A stretch of 64,000 bases of DNA from Pithys albifrons albifrons (GCF_047495875.1 NC_092467.1:14473566-14537565); one strand, 5' to 3'. Shown: positions 1-13,657, counted from the stretch's first letter. Numbers and translations: made by a program. The notes: generated by a model from the letters alone, not told the origin.

Positions 1-267
1 AGTTACTATAAAATATGAATATAAAAGTAATAATTAAGAACAACACAATTTAAAATTTAGTTCAGTATCTTAATAAACTTTTGTTATTCTCACTTAACAA
101 AGCAGCAATTCACAGGTTGTACATATGCTGTTATTTGAAGAGCACAAAGTTGTAGATTTCCTCTCTAGGAAGCCACTGGCCTTATACACACACACTCGCT
201 GAAATTTACAGCAGCACAATTCCACTTCAAACCCATCTGTAGCTATAAGTAAATCACGTGACCACAC

Positions 268-2588
268 CTGTTGTTTCAAGTGTTTGAAAGCAGATTCCCC
301 ATTCTTTGGGTCATTTAAGGCTTCTTGTAAAGCCTGATGGGACAGTATTTGTTCCTTAAGACGAAGTTCCAAGCCTGCATGGAAATGCAAAACTTTTAGG
401 CACAGCCTTCCAGTTTCCAAGAGTTCCTGGTTTGTGACACACATTACCACAGTGACAGTTTGTTGCACTAACAAAACAGTCTGTTGGGAGCATAAATCCA
501 TCATCATATGTTTGTAGGAGAGCTGTATTGTTATCCGTAGTAATATTGAGTGGGAAACAAAAACTGAAGGGAACAAAAGATCAATGTTTTATCATTCTCT
601 CAATCTAGTTTATTTTTCAAAGTAAAATTCAGCTATTGGAGTTGGTCTGATAATTATGTCAGATGTGTTTAAATCCACATGTCTCATATTTACAGGTATA
701 TAACAACAAAAATAACAATGAAATATTTAATCAATTTAAAACATCCTATTTTTAATATTAAGTAAGCTCACCATTACTTGCTTTTTTCAACTTGATAATT
801 AAGTTCTGCAGCTCTTCAATGGATAGAGAAGATAAAGGAACCTTTTTAAGGAAAAAGAAAGCCACCTATAAATACAAGACCTTTTAATTTTTCTAGTTCT
901 TTACAGTCACGTGATACATTGCAACATGTTACAGAAGGACTGAACTTAAAAACAAGTAATTGTACTCACTTGCTTTTCTGGTGTATCTGCCACATCCTTT
1001 AAACCTGCATTAATACCTTGAACAAAGTAGACCTTTAAAACATAAAAAGAAAATAAATCTGATCCTGTTAATTACTAGGAAGCAAATAGCTACATTTCTT
1101 GACACTTTTTATCATATGTAGCAAGAGATATTCACTACAAAATAAGATTTTCCAAATAATTTTTCTTCCTGTAGTCTGATCCTGAATCCCTGGCACAAAT
1201 GAGTGTTCTGACGCATTTTACAAGACTGAACATGTTCCTAACAGTTAAGCAGTCAAGAGTGAGTCCAGAGACCACTTCAAGATTTCTCAGGTAATAGTGA
1301 AGGTGCAACACTAGTAAGGTAGAGGCAATAAAGAAACCATCTTCTCTTTTCTTGGAATAGCTTTTAAACACAAACCCTGTTCCTTCCCTCAGCACTGGCT
1401 CCAAGTGTCAGCCAAGAAGCAGGCAGTGGGCTGACAATGCAGAGCCTCCTGCCCGTCCTGCTCTGCAGGGACAGCGCTCACCCCGCCTCAAGCCAATGGC
1501 ATTGGGAGGGGCTGTTCACACCCCGGGTATGTTTTTGAGAAAAATGAGTACAGGATTTATTCTTTTTTGTGACTAAGAGAACTGAAAAGTTGTACCAAAC
1601 TACAGAGTAAAGTGACACAGAACATGAGGAGACGTGAAATCCATTTCAGGAAGAACATATTCAGCTTCCACACTGTCTCATCACACTGGTGCCTGCTGGA
1701 AGTGCTGTCCTCCAGCTCCCAAATGCTGTCAGCACAAAGAATTCCCTGCAGAGCTGTAATGTTTAAGATCTTAAATGGGAGAGGAAATTATGAATTCATA
1801 CTGCACTTACGGGCTTTGGCTTCTCTCTTGAATTACATTTTTTTAAATGCTTTTGTAGCTGGTCTTCATAAACGGTGCTAAAATCCAAATGGAAAGAGAA
1901 GTAAGGAATAGCATTTATCATGTGAATCCTGACAAAGAATAGGAAAAGCATTTACATATACTCACTGTTTTGGATCAAGAGGGCACGGAATCCTTTTTCT
2001 GTCATTTTGTTCCTAGTTAGAAAAGTTTTAGACAACACTTCAGCATGCATTCAGGTTCTTGTTTCAAAAAACCTGTTGAGGGGCATCAGTTTCATAAAAC
2101 CTGAATTCAGAGCTAGGTGGGTTTAACCGGAATGGAGAAACTGACAGAATTTAATAACTAACTCGATCCTAAAAGAATAACCCTCTAATGGAAGCGCAGC
2201 GTTGGGCTGACCCGGGTGCCCCCGCCCCACCCCGCGCTGCCAGAGCAGAGCAGGGCCCGCCGCACGCCGGGGCCCCCCGAGCCCGCCCGGAGCGGGGTCC
2301 GCACGCACCTCCTCCTGCCCGTGCTCTCCGCAGAACCGCCTCCCGGGCGCGGGCACCATCCTGCAGAAGCGCCCCTTCCTGCGCACGAAGTGCCCGCACC
2401 GTCGCGGCCCCAGTCCCTGCCCCTGCCCCTGCCCCTGCCCCTGCCCCTGCCCCTGTCCCAGCCCCTGCCCCTGCCCCTGTCCCTGTCCCAGCCCCTGCCC
2501 CTGCCCCTGTCCCAGCCCCTGCCCCTGCCCCTGTCCCTGCCCCTGCCCCTGCCCCTGCCCCTGCCCCTGTCCCTGTCCCTGTCCCTGC

Positions 2589-2630
<42 letters not shown>

Positions 2631-2719
2631 CCCTGCCCCTGCCCCTGCCCCTGCCCCTGTCCCTGTCCCTGTCCCAGCCCCTCTGACTCCAGCTCGTGCT
2701 CCGGCTGCGGCGCCGCCAT
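268..2719 (-). CDS. TRMT13: tRNA:m4X 2'-O-methyltransferase TRMT13, N-terminal part (partial; continues off the left edge)
   Basis: TRMT13 2'-O-methylates position 4 of certain tRNAs. Six coding exons are visible: 2309-2719, 1966-2012, 1811-1877, 970-1032, 772-841 and 268-374. They join in frame to 255 codons. Residues 1-13 precede a Gly-Gln tract of about 90 residues. A CCCH finger typical of the family follows at residues 108-133 (starts CGHFVRRKGRFC), then a CHHC finger with C147, H153, H163 and C167. The segment ALNDPKNGESAFKHLKQQ near residue 240 matches the vertebrate protein. The SAM-binding catalytic domain is missing and should lie left of position 1; positions 1-267 are intron. I chose the start at 2719, but an in-frame ATG at 2774-2776 would add 19 residues. 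The Gly-Gln tract is absent from the mammalian protein as I remember it. Identification is secure; the start choice is not. Confidence 0.93.
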
Positions 2720-3330
2720 CGCGGCCCCGGCACCCCCCGCGCCAGGCGCGGCCCCGCCCCGCGCGCGGCCGAACATGGCGGCGGAGCGGCTGTTCGGGCG
2801 CGCTGTGCCCGTGCGGGTGCAGGGCCGGGGCTGCGAGGAGCGGTGAGTCGGCCGGGGCTGCGCCGCGTTTGCTGGCGGGCAGGAGCGCTCTGCGGGGTCC
2901 GCGCTCTGGGACTGCCGTGGGCACCCTCCGGGACGGAGGGGAGGGACCGGGTGTAACGGGGCCGGGGGCAGCCGGTGGGGCCGAGCGGATGCTGTGGGTG
3001 TCTCGCCAAGGGAGCGGGGCTGGGGACAGGAGGCCGCGGTGCCCGGGGCTGAGGCGACCCCGGCTCCCGGGCCCCGCGGGACTGTTTGGCGTCTCCCTGG
3101 CGCTGGGGTTTGTTTGAGTCTCCCGGGTTCCGCGGGTCCGTTTCCATGTCCCCTCCTGCAACGTTGCCCGCGGTCGCTCCGCCCGCCCCCCGCGGCCCGG
3201 CAGAGCCGCCCGGACAGCGTTGCGGCCGCCCCGGCCCTGGGTCTGAGCCCCCGGTTCGAGCGGGTGCGTGGCCTGGGTGCCCGGGGAAGCCCAGACATTG
3301 CTCGTGGGACGGTCTGTTCGAAGTGCAGTG
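2180..3330. promoter_or_regulatory. Bidirectional CpG-island promoter of TRMT13 and SASS6
   Basis: This block is strongly GC- and CpG-rich compared with the AT-rich flanks. It contains both first exons. The two start codons are 55 bp apart and divergent (2719 minus, 2775 plus), and GC boxes are present while no TATA box is seen. Each 5' UTR must therefore lie in, or very near, the other gene's first exon. The transcription start sites themselves cannot be read from the sequence. Confidence 0.8.
2411..2687 (-). repeat. Coding hexanucleotide repeat encoding (Gly-Gln)n in TRMT13 exon 1
   Basis: The plus strand reads CCTGCC/CCTGTC over and over. On the coding (minus) strand this is GGGGCAGGGGCAG-type sequence encoding roughly 90 residues of alternating Gly and Gln, with occasional Gly-Leu. 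The coding strand has many closely spaced G-runs, so G-quadruplex formation is plausible. The tract lies about 90-365 bp upstream of the SASS6 start codon, inside the shared promoter region. Its length is probably polymorphic and prone to assembly error. Confidence 0.93.
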
Positions 3331-6300
3331 GATTTCGGCCCTGTAGGTGCTGTCTGGGTCAGACAGCAAGTGCCTGACTTGCCTCTGCGCACGGAAAGGC
3401 TGATGCCTGTGGTGGTGTGAGTGCTATAGCATCTTACTCGGCAAAGAAGTAAATGAAGACAAGCTAGCACTGTTTAAGTGATTATCAGAAGTTTCAGCAA
3501 TCGTTAATAAATTTCAACAGGCTTTTCCAAAGGCTGTAGTTTCTGGACAAAGTTTCAAAACTTCTGAGTTGCTATTTAAAATTTGGTGGATAACAAGCAA
3601 CAGATAAAAAAACCCAGCAGTGACTGAGGAGCTGCAATGATAACTGAAACTTGCATCTTAGTAGTAGTCATCAGTGGGAACTTTCTTAATGTTTCTGCCG
3701 AAATTTTTATTTTTGAAGTGTCATTGATTCCTGTAATGCAGCTGTGAACACATTATTTCAAGAATGTTTTCTTGATTTGTTATTTTTTTGTACACAGGAG
3801 ATTAAATGTTCAAGTGAATATTGAGCTACTGCCAACTTCTAATCCTGTTCATAAAAAGGTTAGTAGCCAAGTCATATCTGTGTTATTCATTAGGTATTAC
3901 CTGAATTACATTTTGTAAAAGGATAAATAGGCAAAGGAAAAACAAAATAGGATTTTAACATTTTCATTTGACTTTATTTTATTTGACCTTATTGGTGTTA
4001 CTGGCACCTGAGTAACTGAAACATGTCCCTGTGCTATGGTCACATTTGAGTTATGTTAGAAGGGCTGTCAGGTTACTACTTACTTTGTTACCTCTGCCAG
4101 GGAATATTATATTCTTGACACTGGTGTGAGCCTAACAAGGCTGGGAGCAGGAGGCTGGGCCTGATGTGCCAGGTGTTTTGCATAACCCCATCCTGGTAAT
4201 ACTGTATGCTTTCAGAGAAGGCAGTTTTTCCCAAACACTGTGCAGACCTCCAGTGAACAAATGAGTGTCAGTTTAAAAGCCAGGCAGCAATAGTGCTGCA
4301 GTTTTCCTATGGGCTTCCTTGACTTCAGCTGTATCCATTCTGTATTCGCTTTATGGGCTCTGTATTCAAGCGTATAACCTTTTGAGATGGTGGTTTCATA
4401 AACGTTTAGGAGTGGTATGCTCTGAAAAGCCTCCAGCTATGGGAATGATGTGTCTGTGACCATTACAATGGACTGCTAGTGTTGCACTCCATTTCATGAT
4501 GGGGCAAAAATAGCAAATAGTTTTCTTTCTGGAAAATGCTGAATACACATTGAAATTTGAAATCTTTGCTGCTCAAAGTTGAAGGTTTTTACTTGTTTTA
4601 TTTATGTGAAAAACAATTTTTCTTGTTTTCCCAGTGTAATATTTGAAGCTCTGTTTAATGTTTTACACATTCTGAATTAGTTGCCACAACTCTATGTTAC
4701 TTTTGGTTAAACAGTAAAAACATTCACTACTGTTTGCAATATTGGTTTAAAGTACTTATGGGTGGTTTATGGTATTTTAAATCATATTTAAATCTACATC
4801 TTTTCAGGACTTAGCTGTTCGATTGACTGATGATACTGATCCTTTTTTCCTTTATACCCTTGTCATATCTGAGGAAGATTTTCAAAGGTAAGGGAAATAA
4901 TATTTTCTCTGTGAAACATTTCTAAATGCAAAAAAGAACAAGGGAATATTTTTAGTGTAGAATGGTCTGTGTTAGAATTTAGATTTTTACGTTTTTCACT
5001 TGTGGAGTCTTGTCAGTATTTTGGTGCTATTGCTCTCTTTGACCAGTCAGTGAAACAGCCAAGTGCAGGAAAGTGTTAGCTCAGGGCTGTACAGGTGAAT
5101 GTTGGGATCCTGATGTAAAGTTCCCTGCATAGATAACAGTGTCACAGTTCATCTGGATGTATCTTCTGTTTATCATAACTTCTTAGGGACTGTTCTGTGT
5201 GTGGGAACAAGTTCAGGAGATAATTGCAAAGGAAAGGCTGTTTACATGGACATGGATTCACAGACCTTGCACACGAATTGTACTGTTAGGTTTCATTTAC
5301 TTGCTCAGAATATGATCATCAAATTTGGGCACCAGGCATGAACAGTTCGAATTTCTGCTTTCTTTGGGTTTGTTTGTGTGGTTCTGTTTTTGGATTTGGG
5401 GGTTTGTTTGTTTGTTTTTTTGGGGGACAAATGCTTTGGTGTGGTCAGTATGTAGTTCAAAAGACAAAAGTGAAACAGTGTTTGCAAAGCAGATGTGCAG
5501 AAGCGTTTTGTTAGACAGAGGCACAGCCTTGTACATCCACAGTTGGAGGTTTCTGTCTCTGAGTTTCCTGCGTCTGTGGCGCAGGGGCCTGGACAGACAG
5601 TCAAGTGGGCAGGGGGTCTTCCTCATTGTCCTTTGCCTCTCCCGTGTGCCCTGTCCAGTAACCTCTCTGCTCTGTGCTCTGAGGAAGGTGACTGCTCAAA
5701 GGGGCATTTATGTCATGCCAGAATAACTTATGTTTTTGTCTTAGTGCAGCCCACTTGCAAGAACTCTAGAAAACAAAATATTTTCTAGGGATTATATCCA
5801 CAATGTTGTCCCATGTCTTGTATTTGAAAATAATATATCACAAAATTTAATGACATGATCAGAATATGTTATTTCTACTAGTGTAAACAAAATACTTCAT
5901 AGGAAATAAATTTCACTTATTCACTATGTCGTTAATATTTTTTTAAAATCTTTTATATAGTTTGAAATCCCAGCAAGGTCTCTTGGTAGACTTCTCTGCT
6001 TTCCCACAAAAATTTATAGATCTGCTTCAGCAATGCATTCAGGAACAGAACAAAGATACCCCAAGGTAGGTCATAAACACATGCCACGTTATACTCTGGG
6101 TGTCCATGTTGAGTTCTTAAAATACTTATCAGTCCCTCAGACTGAGAAGAATTGGTAGAACAAGGAAAATTTGAGTCAGGGTATGTAACAGACTAAATCT
6201 AAGTCTCGGGAGGACTGAGCAGTGGAGTTGGTGCCTAGTAACAGTCTCTGCATCTGCACTGAGTCTGGCAAGCTTCACAAGCTGGCAGATGTGCAGGGGT

Positions 6301-9300
6301 GCAGCACTGGGGCTTTTTGGCTTCTATTTTGGCTTTGTATCTTTTAATACTTTAATGCTAGAGAGATTATCTGAATTTGGTGCAGCAAGGTGTAAATCGT
6401 CCTGTTTCATAGGAGAAGGCAAGGTTATTATAAGGCATTCTGAAAAGGATTTTTTTCTTTCCTTTCAATGTTCAGGCATTAAAATGTGAGGGGAGAGACC
6501 TGAGTTCCAGTCTTCCTTTTAGTGGCCTTTTGATACGTTATTTCTGTTCATGTGGGTACCAAGGTACCCAGCTCCACTCTAAGTAGTCAGGCCATTTCCT
6601 GAAGTATGTATAATGAATTTTACTCGTTTGTAGGATACCTAAAAGTCAGGACTCTGTTTTTCTTTTTGATTTGGTTACAAAGGCCCCAATTGGTTTTGGA
6701 CTCCTCAGTCTAAGATGGGCTGCTGAAAATTTTACAGATAAACAAACTGATTAGTTTAGTACATTCCTTATTACAGGTGCAAGCATTTGAGTTGATACTT
6801 GTTTGTAGTATTGCCTGCAACATAGGGACTGAATTGTATAATTCTTTCTCAAACAAAAGCTTGACAGCCTTTTATTGCACATAAACAAATATATTTTATC
6901 TGGAAATAGCTTGTAGGATCTACAGGTAGTTTCAGAAAAACTATGCTAAAGATTTGATTCTTTTGGTTTTTCCCTAGGTTTTTGCTGCAATTGGTGTCTT
7001 CAGCACCTGCTCTAGATCACACACCTGTCTCTTTAAATGTAGTGGAGACCAACCCTTTTAAACATCTTACCCATCTCTCTCTAAAATTCCTACCAGGAAC
7101 TGATGCAGAGATAAAGAAATTTTTAGCCAACAGTTTGAAATGCCTTAAGGTAAAAATGTTTCTCATAACTGCAACTAAACTTTGATGTTGTGTGTACTTA
7201 TTGTGTGCTCTGGTTTAGTTTTCCTGTTAGCCCATGTATGTCACTGCTTGCAGCTATTTGGGTGCGTGTTAATAGAAATGGAGTTGTTACTGTCACTGGC
7301 AATGAAAATGTGACCTGTGTGTTCAGCCAAGCATTGTCGCTGGAGCTGAAACCGGGGTATTTTCCACAGGCAGGGCATGTGTTGCTGTGCAGCTCTGTCT
7401 GCTGCTGCACAGCTGGTGCTGATGGACAGAGCAGCTGCAGGAGGAACTTGCTGTAACCTTGCAGTCTTTGTTCTGCAGTTGGATGTAGGAAAACATGGTC
7501 TGCATGTCATTGTAAAGCTTTATGGACTGCAAAGGGCTAGTAGATATAAATAACAAATCAAAATTGGAATGTTGATGCAGTTGGTGGCATGCTAGGTTTG
7601 ATTTCATGAGAAATTAATGTCTGACTGGTGTATGTTTCAGTCTCATACCCTGGGATTTGTAGCTCTCCTACTGTGCTGTCATGTTTGTAGCCACCTAATA
7701 AGCCATTTCAGTAGCACAAATTTACGGTATTTCATTTGATGTCTTGTTCATGTAACACCTTTGTGAGCAAGTCTTCATGATAAGATACTATTATAAAAAT
7801 TGGGTAAGAATTTAATTCAGAATTTTTACATTGTGGGCTAATGCCTTTTCTTTTACATTTATCAATTATATCTTAATATGATGCTTATTTAATAAGGTGG
7901 TATTTTTCACAAATACAATGGGTATATGGTTTCTTAGGCAATGCTAATTAAATGGAAGCTAAATGCTACTTGCATTTTGGGAGCTCAGGATTTGATGTGA
8001 TGTCAATTTGTGCATAGGAAGACAAACTGATGTTGGAGGAAAAGCTTAGAAAAACTGAAGAGGATCTTACCAGGCAGCTGAGCTACACTCAACAGGTAAC
8101 AGACTTTTCACTTTTGTAGGCTGTACTTTTTTGATCCATGGGAAATATACCTTTTTGTAGGCTGGGTGATTAGTCACTGCCTAGCCAAGATAATTGCCTT
8201 GAGAGTGAATTAAAAACAAGAGTCTGCTGTAGCTTTTCTAAAGAATGAGTAAAACCTGCAGCTGAAGAGTTAAATTTAGTTCTTGCAGTACTAAAGCAGA
8301 ATTTTGTACAGAGGTGTGTCTGTGTATACACACACAAATTTAATACTAAATATATGGTAGTTTGAAGAGAAATGATAAGTATACTTTACATAGTCCATGA
8401 ATGGCTGGAAATCCTTCTATTTGGAAAAATTCTGAAACCATGGTCAAAAAGTTGGAAGTTTCGGACTTCAAGTTCCTCAACTTCTCTTTGATTTTTGCAG
8501 TCAGAACAGTTATTACTTCACCTTTGTGTTACTAGAGGATGATTTGGGTCAAGTTCTACAATTATCAAGATGACTTTTTGACTATGATGAAACATTAAAA
8601 CTCCTATTGTGGAGCTTTTCTGGAGTGGAATATTTGTCTACAATTTCAGTTTGAGTTACTGGAATGTGTTTGCTGAATTGGAGTGCAGAATTACAAATCA
8701 AAAAGAGGAAAGATGCTGCTGAAGAATTTTTTTCTCCCTACCAGAATGCTCTGTGTTACAAGGGTAGGGAGCATCAGCAGGCAGGTTTTTCACTCTTAAA
8801 TTGTCGTTGGAAGAAAATTATTTTATCCACAGTCTCAGAAAGGTGCTCTTCAGCTTCTCAGTGCCTTACTGTTTCTACTTACAGAATGAACAGATACTTT
8901 GGCATCCGGTGCTGAAATTTAGACTTTCCTTATTAATTTCATGTCCTCTTAGTAAGTAACAGTAAAGAATCATTCAGTATTGACTGAAATTCTTAAACTT
9001 TTAAAACTCTATATACTTTGTCAAACAGAGTTTATCAGAGAAGAGCCGAGAACTAGACAAACTGAAAAATGAATGGACATCATACACCACAGCTCTAACC
9101 AGCAAACACTCACAGGAGCTGACAAATGAAAAGGAAAGAGCTCTCCAGGTATGATGGGGGAAAAGAATTAACAATATTCTTATATGTGAGTAGTCAGATT
9201 CATTGAATAACTACTTAATTTCTTTGCTTCCACAGGCACAAACTCAGTACCAACAACAGCATGAACAACAGAAAAAGGAATTGGAGAATTTGCATCAGAA

Positions 9301-12300
9301 AAGTGTTCAGCAGTTGCAGAACAGACTCTCAGAACTCGAGGTCATCAATAAAGACCTAACAGAGAGAAGATACAAAGGAGACTCCACAGTCAGAGAACTG
9401 AAAGCAAAACTTTCTGGAGCAGAAGATGTAAGGCTTCTTAATTTCTAAGAGCAAGCACGTTAGAGCATTAACACTGCCTGCCAGGGCATGTAATAGGAAA
9501 TGTAGCATATTAAGTTCGTTCATCTCCTCTTCATTCTATATTATGCTTATTATTTAGATATATCTGTTTAAATTACTATTACAGGTTTTCTTTAAAAAAA
9601 TTTAAATTCCTTCCCAACCTTCTAGGAATGTCAGAGAGCAAAGCAGGAGGTGCTGTCACTGCGTCGGGAAAACACAACTCTGGATGCTGAATGCCATGAA
9701 AAAGAGAAACTCATTAATCAGCTACAGACACGGGTTGCTGTTCTGGAACAAGAGATCAAAGACAAAGATCAGCTGGTTACTAGAACAAAAGAAGTACTAG
9801 ATGCAACACAAGAGCAGAAGGTTCTTCAAGCTTCAAAATAATTTTCTCTAAACTCTCTAGAAACCTTCTTAATTGCAGTTTCCATAGAGTAGCAGCTGAC
9901 CAGTTTTTATGAACACAGCAAGTCAGCTTTCAGATGTAGTTAAGGTTCTAAATTATGGCATCAAAAGTGTATTGGATTCAGATTTAGTATTGTGGTATTG
10001 GAGTATAGTTAGTGGTATTTGTTGTAATCAAAAAAAGGATTAATTGAGATTCACTAAAATGTGACTGAAAGGCACTGACTGATTTCTTGTAAGGATAGTT
10101 CTCAAAAGAATCATGGAGGTTCTACTTGAAATCATAAGTGATGTCTATCACAGCTTTATTATATTTTGTAATATTTTTAAAGGTGATACTGGAAGAGAAT
10201 ACAGAGGAAAAACAAAGGCATATTGAAAAACTAGAGACAACCATTAAGTCACTGTCATCTGAACTCCTCAAGGTTTGTTCAAACATGACACTTTCCTTGC
10301 AAAACATCTTCCTTATTTTTAGGTATTTATTTTGGTAATGTCTTGTGTTTTTTTAATAGGCTAATGAAATTATCAAGAAGTTACAAGGAGATTTGAAAAC
10401 TCTAATGAGTAAATTAAAATTGAAAAATACAGTAACAATTCAACAGGAAAAACTATTGGGAGAAAAAGAAGAAAGACTTCAAAAGGAGCAGAGGGAATTG
10501 CAGGAGATGGGACAGTCCCTTCGAATGAAAGAACAGGAGGTACTGTGTCCTCTAAGTGCTGCTGTATGTACTGTGTTGGGTTTTGTGGGTTTTAACTGAC
10601 TTGTAGTAGTAAGGTCTCAAATCTTTGTGTGGAATAGATGTACTCTTTTACTTAGTTTATTAGTAACATGTTTATTTAAACGTGTAATCAACTTTCAGTT
10701 TTTTAAATGTTAAACTGATTTGTAAGATCTATCCACTCATATGGAAGAAAACTAAAGTTGTATTAAGAGTGCAGAGCAGTGTAATGGATGAATCAGCATC
10801 CTTTAGAAGATACAATCACATGTAAGGTGATGAATAAAACAAGAATAGGAACAGAGTGAACCTTTTTCTTCCATTAAGTATATTCCCCTGTTTAGAGTCC
10901 TTGCATTATGTAATAATAGAAAAATAAAGGACAGAAAGGATTCTGGCTGTCATCTTGCCAAAACCCTAGCTAAAACTAGGGCTAACTTTAAAAGAATAGT
11001 CATACTGCTTTTGTAAAAAACTGAGTTCGGACTTCTTGTAATTTTAAAACAATACATGCTTTTTTGTTGTCGTTGTTTGTAGTTAGAAGTAGCTCCTGGT
11101 GGTGGTATAATTATTATGGGAATATTACAGGTTTGCAAGCTACAAGAACAGCTAGAAAGTACAATACAAAAACTGGAAGAAAGCAAGCAGTTACTGAAGA
11201 CCAATGAAAATGGTAGGTTTACACAGTTTCATTTCTCCCTCCGTAAAATGATATAGTGATCTTGCTGCTCCTGAAAATTACCAGATGCAGCTGTATTGGG
11301 GTTTTGTGAAGAGCTGCAGTTGTTGTCGGGTATGGATACCAAACTTCTGGCTGTTGGGGGCATGAGACAGCCTAGGGCTGCATGCAGAGAAACTGCCCTT
11401 GCAACTGGTGCTTGGGGCTGGGAGGTGGTTTGCTCAGGCTTGGGGGGATGGAGGAAGCTCCAGTAAATGGCTTTTTGTGGGACAAGGACTCCCAGTGATG
11501 CCTCAGATTGCAGAGATAAAAGAAGTCGTTGAGGTGTCACGATTTTTGCACGCGGGCTACTTGGCATTTCAAACTGCCTGTAAGAGGCAAGAAACTTGAG
11601 CATTTTTTTTCCTCTCTGCAGTAATCACCTGGTTGAACAGACAGCTGAATGAAGTTCAGATGGCAAAGAGGCTGGACACTTCTGCCAGCACACATGGGGG
11701 TGGTAGGGCTGCTGCTTCACCTCATGGCATGGTAAGATAGAGCTATAAATAATCGGGTTGGGATGTAGGTATTCTGAAATGAATGGCCTTAAGAGAGTTA
11801 AAAAAAATAGGTGCTTTCACCTTTGGGCCTTAAGGTTCTGGGTGGGTTTGAACAACATAATACCCTGTTGGGTGCTACTTGATGTCCTGGGCCTTGTAGG
11901 TGAGAATTTTATAAGCTCTCATTTACATAAAATATACAAACCAGTGCAGAGTTAGCTTGGAAAAAGCGATGTACAAGGTGAAAGGGAGGAAAAAAAAGGT
12001 GGCAATTTTATGTTGTGAGGTTAAATTACTAATTATCTTTGTACAGACTGAAAAACAAGTGTACTATTTGAATATTCTTACTAGTGATACTTTGAAACAT
12101 GAAAATAAGGGCTAAGAAAGATTACCTGCCGTCGTTGTTAAATACCACAGCACTCTCTGTTGTACAGATCTCTGCTGTCACCTAGTAATTGATGAGCTGC
12201 TTGTTGTTCACACAGAGGTCTCTTGATCTACAGTTGGGTACATTCAATATATTCATCAGTTGCAGGATGTGTAGCTTTTTACTGGCTAAGAGTGCTCAAC

Positions 12301-13657
12301 TCAATTTTAAGTTATGAGAATTTTGGTTTGTTCCCATCAGGACGACTCACATGTGTTAGCCTTGTAATGGTGGTTAGTTAATGTTGGCGTTTTCAATCTC
12401 TACAAACAATTACTTCAAGAATTGTGTTTCTCCTTTATGAATGTATTCTGTTTCTCTTACAGCCTGACAGACCATCCTTCCCCAGCTCAGGAATCCATCA
12501 TCCCATTTCTCCTCTGTATGCTTTCCAGAACGTCCTGGAATCGACACACAGCAAAAATGCCAATTCACAATGTCCAGTCCCAAAGGCAGGCACTTTGACG
12601 TTTTTGTTTAGTTAAGAATGTGACAACATAAAATACCAAAGCATAATGTTGTGACTATTTCTCAAAATATTTGCTGTATATACTTTAGGCTCCCTGTCCT
12701 GAATGTTATCCTGTTAGTCATAGCTCATGCTTGTCCTCATGGTGCTTATTCTTGCAGGCTTTGCTGCACAGCAGAGCTGTGTGAGGGGCAGAAACATTAA
12801 CCCCCAGGCAGTTGCTCTCTGGATGTGCTCACGGGTGGGGACTGTCAGATCTGGAGTAACTCTTTAACCTGCAGCTCTGTCTCTGCAGGTTCAGTTCAAC
12901 ACACAGCTTTCCAAATTGAATCGATGTTCAGATGCTCAGACAGTGACTGCAACCAGCCATCCAGCAAACAAAGAGAAGTAAGTGTCATCTGCATTTTCAG
13001 TACTTTTTGATTATTTATAAAGCCATTTGTCATCTTTGTGTGTTTGGAACTGAGCAAAATTATTCTAGTACAAGCTAGTCCTGGGATCTGCCTTTGTTAA
13101 TAACAGAAGAAGGAATGTGCTTTCAGGAGTGGGTCCAAAGGAACAAAAGTTCGGTGTTCCTCTCAGTGACAGATCTAAGCTATCAGGTGCTGGGTCACTC
13201 AAAAAATTAGTTCTAGGCTGTTCTTAACCTACCCTTTCACGGCTTAACTTTAAATGGTACAGTTCATAGGAACACAGTAGTTGCACTTCAGAGTTCTGAA
13301 CTAGTCTGTAGCCACAGCTGCTGTAAGGCACTGATTGCAAACTGCATTTGCTTTAAATTTTAATTAGAGTTTTTATTTCTAGTGGTGATCCTTTGGGGCT
13401 GGAATCCAAGTACTTCAAGAAAAAAGATGACAGCATTCCTTTACGAGGGCTTAGTCAGAACACGCTTAACTCGGGTATGTATGAAACAGTAGAACTAAAC
13501 CTTATGTGAAATGTACTGGAAGGGCAGTGACAGACACGGCTCTATGAAGTGTCCTTTGTGCTGTTCCACAGAGTACCTGAGACCGTACTTGCCGGCCAAA
13601 GCCCACCCAGCACCCAAAGCTGCAGGAACACCGGCCTCGGCTTATTTCCCTGGATAA
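2775..13657 (+). CDS. SASS6: Spindle assembly abnormal protein 6 homolog SAS-6 (centriole cartwheel)
   Basis: SAS-6 dimers form the nine-fold cartwheel of new centrioles. There are 17 coding exons: 2775-2842, 3798-3858, 4808-4887, 5961-6065, 6978-7149, 8018-8095, 9029-9148, 9236-9427, 9626-9820, 10183-10272, 10360-10539, 11131-11212, 11622-11731, 12463-12585, 12889-12977, 13383-13474 and 13572-13657. They sum to 641 codons including TAA (640 residues; human about 657). The N-terminal head domain (about 1-160) contains the PISA-type stretch [18 protein letters not shown] and the segment [14 protein letters not shown]132 there corresponds to the Phe needed for head-head contact. Exons 6-12 (about 163-474) encode a charged coiled coil. 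The C-terminal tail is Ser/Pro-rich and ends SAYFPG. The intron after exon 14 has a GC donor, and the donor after exon 9 (GTTCTT) is weak. The gene appears intact. Confidence 0.96.

Noticed and set aside
2188..3117. Long plus-strand open frame rich in Pro-Ala/Pro-Val, and its partners in other frames
   Set aside because: It is the antisense of the TRMT13 Gly-Gln repeat plus GC-rich promoter sequence, and stop-free because of composition. The real plus-strand gene here starts at 2775 and leaves by a GT donor at 2843.
9650..9841. SASS6 reading through 9820 into LQASK and a stop
   Set aside because: The exon ends at 9820 with the weak donor GTTCTT. The next exon (10183) resumes the family sequence in frame, so the read-through is intron.
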